From: JAXGMQ01 sp040768585
GTDB lineage: Bacteria > Caldisericota > Caldisericia > JAAYUI01
NCBI GenBank assembly: GCA_040768585.1
Contig: JAXGMQ010000001.1
Location: 2,107,895 to 2,171,894 of the forward strand
Length of the DNA stretch: 64,000 nucleotides
Reading direction: 5' to 3'
Shown here: positions 60,325 through 64,000 of the stretch, in pieces
How the letters are laid out: the number at the start of each line of letters is the position of its first letter
Numbering within the stretch: the first letter of the stretch is position 1
Translations under genes and position numbers: made by a program
Notes under the pieces: generated by a model
Seen by the model: only the letters and a program-made list of their open reading frames with translations
Databases searched by the model: none
What the model was told of the DNA's origin: nothing

Positions 60325-62678
60325 TGAAAAAACTCGCACCATTCATTGCACTTTTTCTGTTCATATCTACCGTAACCCCCCTTGTCGCACTCACTCACGG
60401 TCTCGCAGTTTCAGACTTTGAGCCCTCAAGAAAAGTGCTTGTGGAGATTTTCATAGAACCGAATTGAACAAAGTGTCCACCTACGGTACGTAGGCTGAAC
60501 GAAGTCGAAGGAGAAAAAGGATCTGATCAGTTCTTTAAGATCAGACTGCAGTCCAATCCGAAGGACTTGCTGTATCTTGATGAGGTTGGCAAGAGGGCTG
60601 AGATGTATGAGCTCAAGAACTATCCAACTCTCGCATACAATGGTTTGAATATCACTCGTGTTGCCCAAAAACCTGAGGAAGTGACCAAATCCGCAGAGGA
60701 TGCTCTTGCCAGTCCACTTGTCTATGGTTCTTCAATAAGAGCAGAACTCAGACAGGAAGCAGCAGGCGTCGAACTTGATGTCTATGGTTCGCTGAGCATG
60801 ATAAATCCTGGCTCCCAGGAGAGTCTGAAGTATTTGTTCTACCTCTATGAGGATTTCCTCGAATATGAAGCTGAGGATACCATGCACCTGGTAAGAGGCA
60901 TCCAGCCGTCTGCCAAAGGTTCATCGATACGAGCAAAAACAGACGAGATTGTTTCTGTCAAGAAGACATTCGATCTCTCGGATGTCTACTACCCTGAGTA
61001 TGTCGGAGCGATGTTTGTCGTTTTTGACGGCAAGACTGGTGAGATTTACACCTATTCTCACTGGACGGTTTATGCTCCAAATCTAACAGGCAAGCTTGCC
61101 GATGACCTCTTTGCTGGCGCTGATATCGTTTTCCAGTATGACAAGCCAATTAAGCTGAATTTTGACAAACCGATAGACCCCGCATCATTTGGCGAGGACA
61201 CAGTTTTGCTTGTGAGTGATATTGGAAGAACAATCAAGTGTTCCTATGAGGTTGATGGTTCAACCTGCACTATCACACCATCATCCGAGCTCAAAAAGGG
61301 TTCAAGCTACACCCTCTATATTAAGGGTTCAAATGATGGTCTAATGAGTGCTGATGGCTACACAATGAACAACAGTATCGTATGCCCTTTCACGGCAGAT
61401 GTTGCAAGTCAGCCTGTTCTCGAAGTTGATACCAATGAATTCGCTCTCGGTCCTGTTTCTGGCAAAATCACAAAACAAGTTAAGGTATCAAACACCGGAA
61501 CAGCCACTCTCACTGGCAGGGCGTCTGTTGGCATGAGCTGGATTACCATCGACCCAATCAATTTCACGGTTGAGCCAGGTGAATCCATTGACATCAATGT
61601 CGCAATTGACCCAACCGATCTGCCATCAGGCGAGCATACTTGTGCTCTTATCATCTCAACAGATGGTGGAAACGTTACCATTCCAATCTCACTTTCAGTT
61701 ATCAAAAAAGAGCTTGAGGTATCAGTATCTCCTGAGTCACTTGATTTTGGCTCTGTTGATATTGGCTCAACAAAATCGCTTAATTTGACAGTGACAGCTT
61801 CGGAATCTGCAGATATTAAGATTGAGACCTCAGATGACTGGATAAAAGTCGACCTAGCAAACTTCAGCTCAACAAACCAGATAGTCAGGATATCGGTTAC
61901 CCCCAAAAAAGAAGGCTCAAACAACGGCTCAGTCAAGGTTATCTTTGGCACTCAAGAGATTGTCGTTCCAGTTTCAATTAACGGAATTGCAGCGCAGTCA
62001 TCAATCAAAGCCACACTATCATCAACAATCACCTCCCAGACAAGCATTTCTGTGAGTTTTGAGGTATCTCCACCTGGCACGGCATTTGATCTCTATCAAA
62101 ACGGTGCAAAGGTGAAAACAGCTGTTGCGACAGATTCAAGTGGGAAAGCCAATCTAACTGTATCACTAAAGCCCGGCATCAACACTTTCAAAGCAACAAC
62201 AACTAACGTCACAAAGCCAGCAAGCGTTGAATTCACAATCGTCAAGCAGATGATAATCGAGCTCTGGGTTGGTAAGACCAAGTTTGTTGTAGATGGTGTT
62301 GAATCAACTCTCGATGTAGAGCCAACCGTCTCATCACCACCACTCCCAGCTGCACTGAAGAACAACACCTACATGCCAATCCGTGCCGTTGCTGAGGCAC
62401 TGGGTGCGGCAGTTGGTTGGGTGGCAGCAGAAAAAAAGGTTACACTTGAGCAAACAACAATCGATGGCGGGAAGAAGTTTGTTGAGCTTTGGATAAACAA
62501 AACCACAGCAAAGGTAAACGGAGTTGAAACCAAACTCAATGCCGATGGAACTCTCTATCCTGCAATCATCAGCAGCAGAACAATGCTCCCACTCCGCTTT
62601 GTTGCCGAAACACTTGGCGCGTCTGTCGGGTGGGATGGAGCAGAAAGAAAGATAACCCTCACCTATCCAGGCGAATAA
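60321..62678 (+). CDS. Secreted selenoprotein: Omp28/thioredoxin-like domain, Ig-like domains, two CuAO-N-like domains
   Basis: 785 residues if TGA 60465-60467 is read as selenocysteine (U49); otherwise a 48-residue stub. AGGAGG lies 4-10 nt before ATG 60321. A signal peptide (about 1-24) is followed by VLVEIFIEPN-U-TKCPP, a CxxCP redox site with the first Cys replaced by Sec (C52 resolves), in an Omp28-like thioredoxin fold. Next are a Big_5-like domain (FDKPIDPASF...KKGSSYTLYI), two BACON/ASPM-like beta domains (from about 360 and 470), and two CuAO-N-like stalk domains (NNTYMPIRAVAEALGA; SRTMLPLRFVAETLGA). The frame continues unbroken after the TGA. It is probably an extracytoplasmic thiol/selenol oxidoreductase. 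It ends the alr operon. Confidence 0.85.
60465..60500 (+). promoter_or_regulatory. Sec UGA codon and SECIS-like hairpin
   Basis: The TGA is followed after 12 nt by a perfect stem, CCTACG (60480-60485) with CGTAGG (60489-60494). Drawn as five pairs it has the apical loop GGTAC, carrying the GG(U) that SelB-binding bacterial SECIS loops show. The first loop G is 18 nt after the TGA, inside the usual 16-37-nt range. A second short C-G/T-A pairing is possible below the stem. Confidence 0.7.
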
Positions 62679-62701
62679 ACCATCCTTTTTTTAGAAACTT
62701 A

Positions 62702-62732
62702 AAACCCGGTACCAATGAGGTACCGGGTTTTT
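62702..62732 (+). terminator. Rho-independent terminator
   Basis: 12-bp perfect stem AAACCCGGTACC (62702-62713), loop AATGA, GGTACCGGGTTT (62719-62730), followed by a short T tract. It ends the long plus-strand operon 24 nt after the selenoprotein stop, and insulates the strong promoter that follows. Confidence 0.9.
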
Positions 62733-62745
62733 CATATCTACTATT

Positions 62746-62773
62746 TTGACAATCAACCTCCGTAAAATATAAT
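62746..62773 (+). promoter_or_regulatory. Consensus promoter of the NTP transferase-uppP pair, apparently leaderless
   Basis: TTGACA (62746-62751), a 16-nt spacer and TATAAT (62768-62773), both boxes perfect. The ATG is 9 nt after the -10 box, with no ribosome site, so the leader would be 0-3 nt. Confidence 0.75.
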
Positions 62774-62782
62774 TACTCCGTT

Positions 62783-63538
62783 ATGAAAAATACTATTGAA
62801 GCAGTAATACTTGGCGGTGGCGGGGTTGAGGATTGGTTTGCTCATGAGCATGTGAAAAACAAGGGAATGCTTGAGATTGCTGGCAAACCTATGATTACAT
62901 TCACAATCGATGCCCTCAAAGCCACAGAAGGTATTGAAAACATAACCCTGATCGGTGACAACTATTCAGACGAGATAACATCGAGTGTCACAAGATGTCT
63001 TCCTGACTCTGGCACACTTTCTGGCAACATCGAGCAGGCGTTCAGGTCTGGGGATTCAGAGTATGTCCTTATAACAACATCAGACATTCCCCTTGTGACA
63101 GCCGACACATTCAATGGTGTGCTCAAGTCTCTGTTTGAGTGTGAAAAAGACTTGTCACTTCCTGTGATCACCAAAGAGGATACAGAAAACAAATTCCCAG
63201 GCACAAAGAGAACATACGCCAAGCTCAAAGAGGGTAAGGTAAAGGTCGGAAATGTCTTCCTGCTCAAAAGAAGCTCATATGAAAAGATTCGACCAATTGT
63301 CGAGGAGACGGCAAAAAGAAGAAAATCCGTTCTCAAGCAGGCTCTTCAGCTTGGGGTAGGATTCCTACTGAGACTGATATTTGTCAAGAATGTCTCTATC
63401 CCTGAACTTGAAAAGAGGGTTGAAAAGATTCTTGGAATCAGCGTTCAAGCGCCAATCCTTCCCTATCCAGAACTTGGGGTTGATGTAGATAAAATCTCTG
63501 ATTTGGAATTTTGCAGAAATCTAATGGAGAAACACTAA
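62783..63538 (+). CDS. MobA-like nucleotidyltransferase (GT-A fold)
   Basis: 251 residues. The N-terminus AVILGGGGVEDW holds a glycine-rich nucleotide loop, GKPMITFTIDAL is the following helix, and VLITTSDIPLV carries the metal-binding Asp (DxP pattern). The C-terminal 80 residues contain a membrane-proximal hydrophobic helix (QLGVGFLLRLIFV). The substrate is unknown; sugar-nucleotide or molybdopterin-type NTP transfer are both possible. It lies 1 nt before uppP in a two-gene unit. Confidence 0.75.
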   Translation: MKNTIEAVILGGGGVEDWFAHEHVKNKGMLEIAGKPMITFTIDALKATEGIENITLIGDNYSDEITSSVTRCLPDSGTLSGNIEQAFRSGDSEYVLITTSDIPLVTADTFNGVLKSLFECEKDLSLPVITKEDTENKFPGTKRTYAKLKEGKVKVGNVFLLKRSSYEKIRPIVEETAKRRKSVLKQALQLGVGFLLRLIFVKNVSIPELEKRVEKILGISVQAPILPYPELGVDVDKISDLEFCRNLMEKH

Positions 63539-63539
63539 C

Positions 63540-64000
63540 ATGCAATACTTGCAAGCAATCGTCCTGGGCTTCATCCAGGGAGCCACTGAGTTTTTGCCAA
63601 TCTCATCAAGCGGTCATCTTCATATTATCCCTGGACTTTTGGGTTGGATGGAACACTCTCTTATGTTCGATGTCTTCCTCCACGCTGGAACATTAGTTGG
63701 AATAATCATTTATTTTTGGAAGGACATTGCCAGATATGTTGTTGCATTCGCTGCTGGAATCAGGTCGCTCATCAACAAAGAACCGGTAACAAATGACGCT
63801 AAATTCTCCTTTTATGTGATTATTGCCACTATCCCAGCAGCTATCCTTGGGTATCTGTTTGAGTCAAGAATTGAGCAGCTCGTGACAAATCCCAAGACTA
63901 TATCATACTTCCTGTTGGTAACAGCTGGACTTCTACTGCTTGCCCATATTGTCAAAGGTGACAGAAAACTCACAAATATTGGTTGGCTCGATGCTGTTGT
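63540..64000 (+). CDS. uppP: Undecaprenyl-diphosphatase UppP/BacA (3' end outside window)
   Basis: The first 153 codons of a membrane phosphatase that recycles the lipid carrier for peptidoglycan. The family's first active-site motif QGATEFLPISSSGHL is present, with FDVFLHAGTLVGIIIYFW after it; the second motif (with Arg and His near residue 160) falls beyond the edge. ATG 63540 follows the previous stop by 1 nt. It joins alr and the penicillin-binding proteins as cell-wall genes. Confidence 0.95.
   Translation, partial: MQYLQAIVLGFIQGATEFLPISSSGHLHIIPGLLGWMEHSLMFDVFLHAGTLVGIIIYFWKDIARYVVAFAAGIRSLINKEPVTNDAKFSFYVIIATIPAAILGYLFESRIEQLVTNPKTISYFLLVTAGLLLLAHIVKGDRKLTNIGWLDAV

Noticed and set aside
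60321..60566. Pseudogene or sequencing error as the reason for the TGA at 60465
   Set aside because: The frame is unbroken on both sides, the signal peptide and ribosome site are intact, and the TGA falls exactly on the first Cys of a CxxCP motif with a hairpin after it. Selenocysteine explains this better, though resequencing would still be wise.
1..64000. Alternative genetic code (TGA as Trp or Gly)
   Set aside because: TGA ends many genes here, often as ATGA or GTGA overlaps, and Trp and Gly use normal codons.
1..64000. Mobile elements, phage, toxin-antitoxin or defence systems
   Set aside because: No transposase, integrase, terminal repeats, restriction or CRISPR genes were found on either strand; composition looks even.

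Overview
This window is 64 kb of ordinary bacterial chromosome: about 60 protein genes, one tRNA, two riboswitches, and no mobile elements, prophage or CRISPR array. The genes point to an anaerobic or microaerophilic, peptidoglycan-making bacterium of uncertain, probably deep-branching lineage. Several gene orders are Firmicutes-like (tmk-darA-holB-ricT; pheS-pheT-polX-mutS2). Against this stand a complex I without its NADH module, many copper-amine-oxidase-N-like stalk proteins, Roadblock/small-GTPase/DUF4388 proteins, and genes that appear leaderless. No phylum can be fixed from the window. TGA is a normal stop in many genes (ATGA and GTGA overlaps), so the genetic code is standard, apart from one TGA that looks like selenocysteine.

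Layout. 1-7107 (+): two tandem penicillin-binding proteins (the first cut by the window edge), then tmk, darA (c-di-AMP receptor), holB and ricT. 7125-12404 (-): an FMN-riboswitch operon (ribU, a GCS2-type ligase, psd) and a cobalamin-riboswitch operon (btuF-btuC-btuD). 12405-13778 (+): radA. 13729-18396 (-): a stalk-domain secreted protein, a phosphoesterase, fmt, comM and an HD-domain protein. 18377-35987 (-): a secreted protein of unknown function, the whole F-type ATP synthase, and an 11-subunit complex I (nuoABCDHIJKLMN). All of these run in one direction with tiny gaps from a promoter near 36.06 kb. 36209-38809 (-): alaX, a membrane protein and a DUF4388-like protein. 38928-39899 (+): an asparaginase-II-family gene. 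39896-44993 (-): rho, RNase HI, a zinc-ribbon coiled-coil protein, tRNA-Ile2(CAU), rluB and two Roadblock proteins. 45114-62678 (+): a radical SAM/SPASM protein, pheS, pheT, a PolX-like PHP protein, mutS2, a DUF4388 protein, a small GTPase, a TPR-CofE-like fusion, tldD, tldE, alr and a secreted selenoprotein, ended by a strong terminator. 62783-64000 (+): an NTP-transferase-like protein and the start of uppP.

Energy metabolism is the largest block. The complex I lacks NuoE, NuoF and NuoG, so it probably takes electrons from ferredoxin or another carrier rather than directly from NADH. It appears to be co-transcribed with an unusual ATP synthase: b is fused to the C-terminal part of delta with no delta N-terminal domain visible, epsilon is only 85 residues, and the c subunit carries Gln, Glu-Ser and Tyr at positions used for Na+ binding.

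The most interesting item is at 60321-62678. A secreted Omp28/thioredoxin-like protein is interrupted only by an in-frame TGA at 60465. This TGA sits exactly at the first position of a CxxC redox motif (U-T-K-C-P) and is followed by a hairpin of the size and position expected of a bacterial SECIS. Other points are a PolX homologue that has lost its polymerase aspartates, a TPR-CofE-like fusion, four genes whose -10 box lies 7-11 nt before the ATG with no ribosome-binding site, and a protein gene starting 15 nt after a tRNA.
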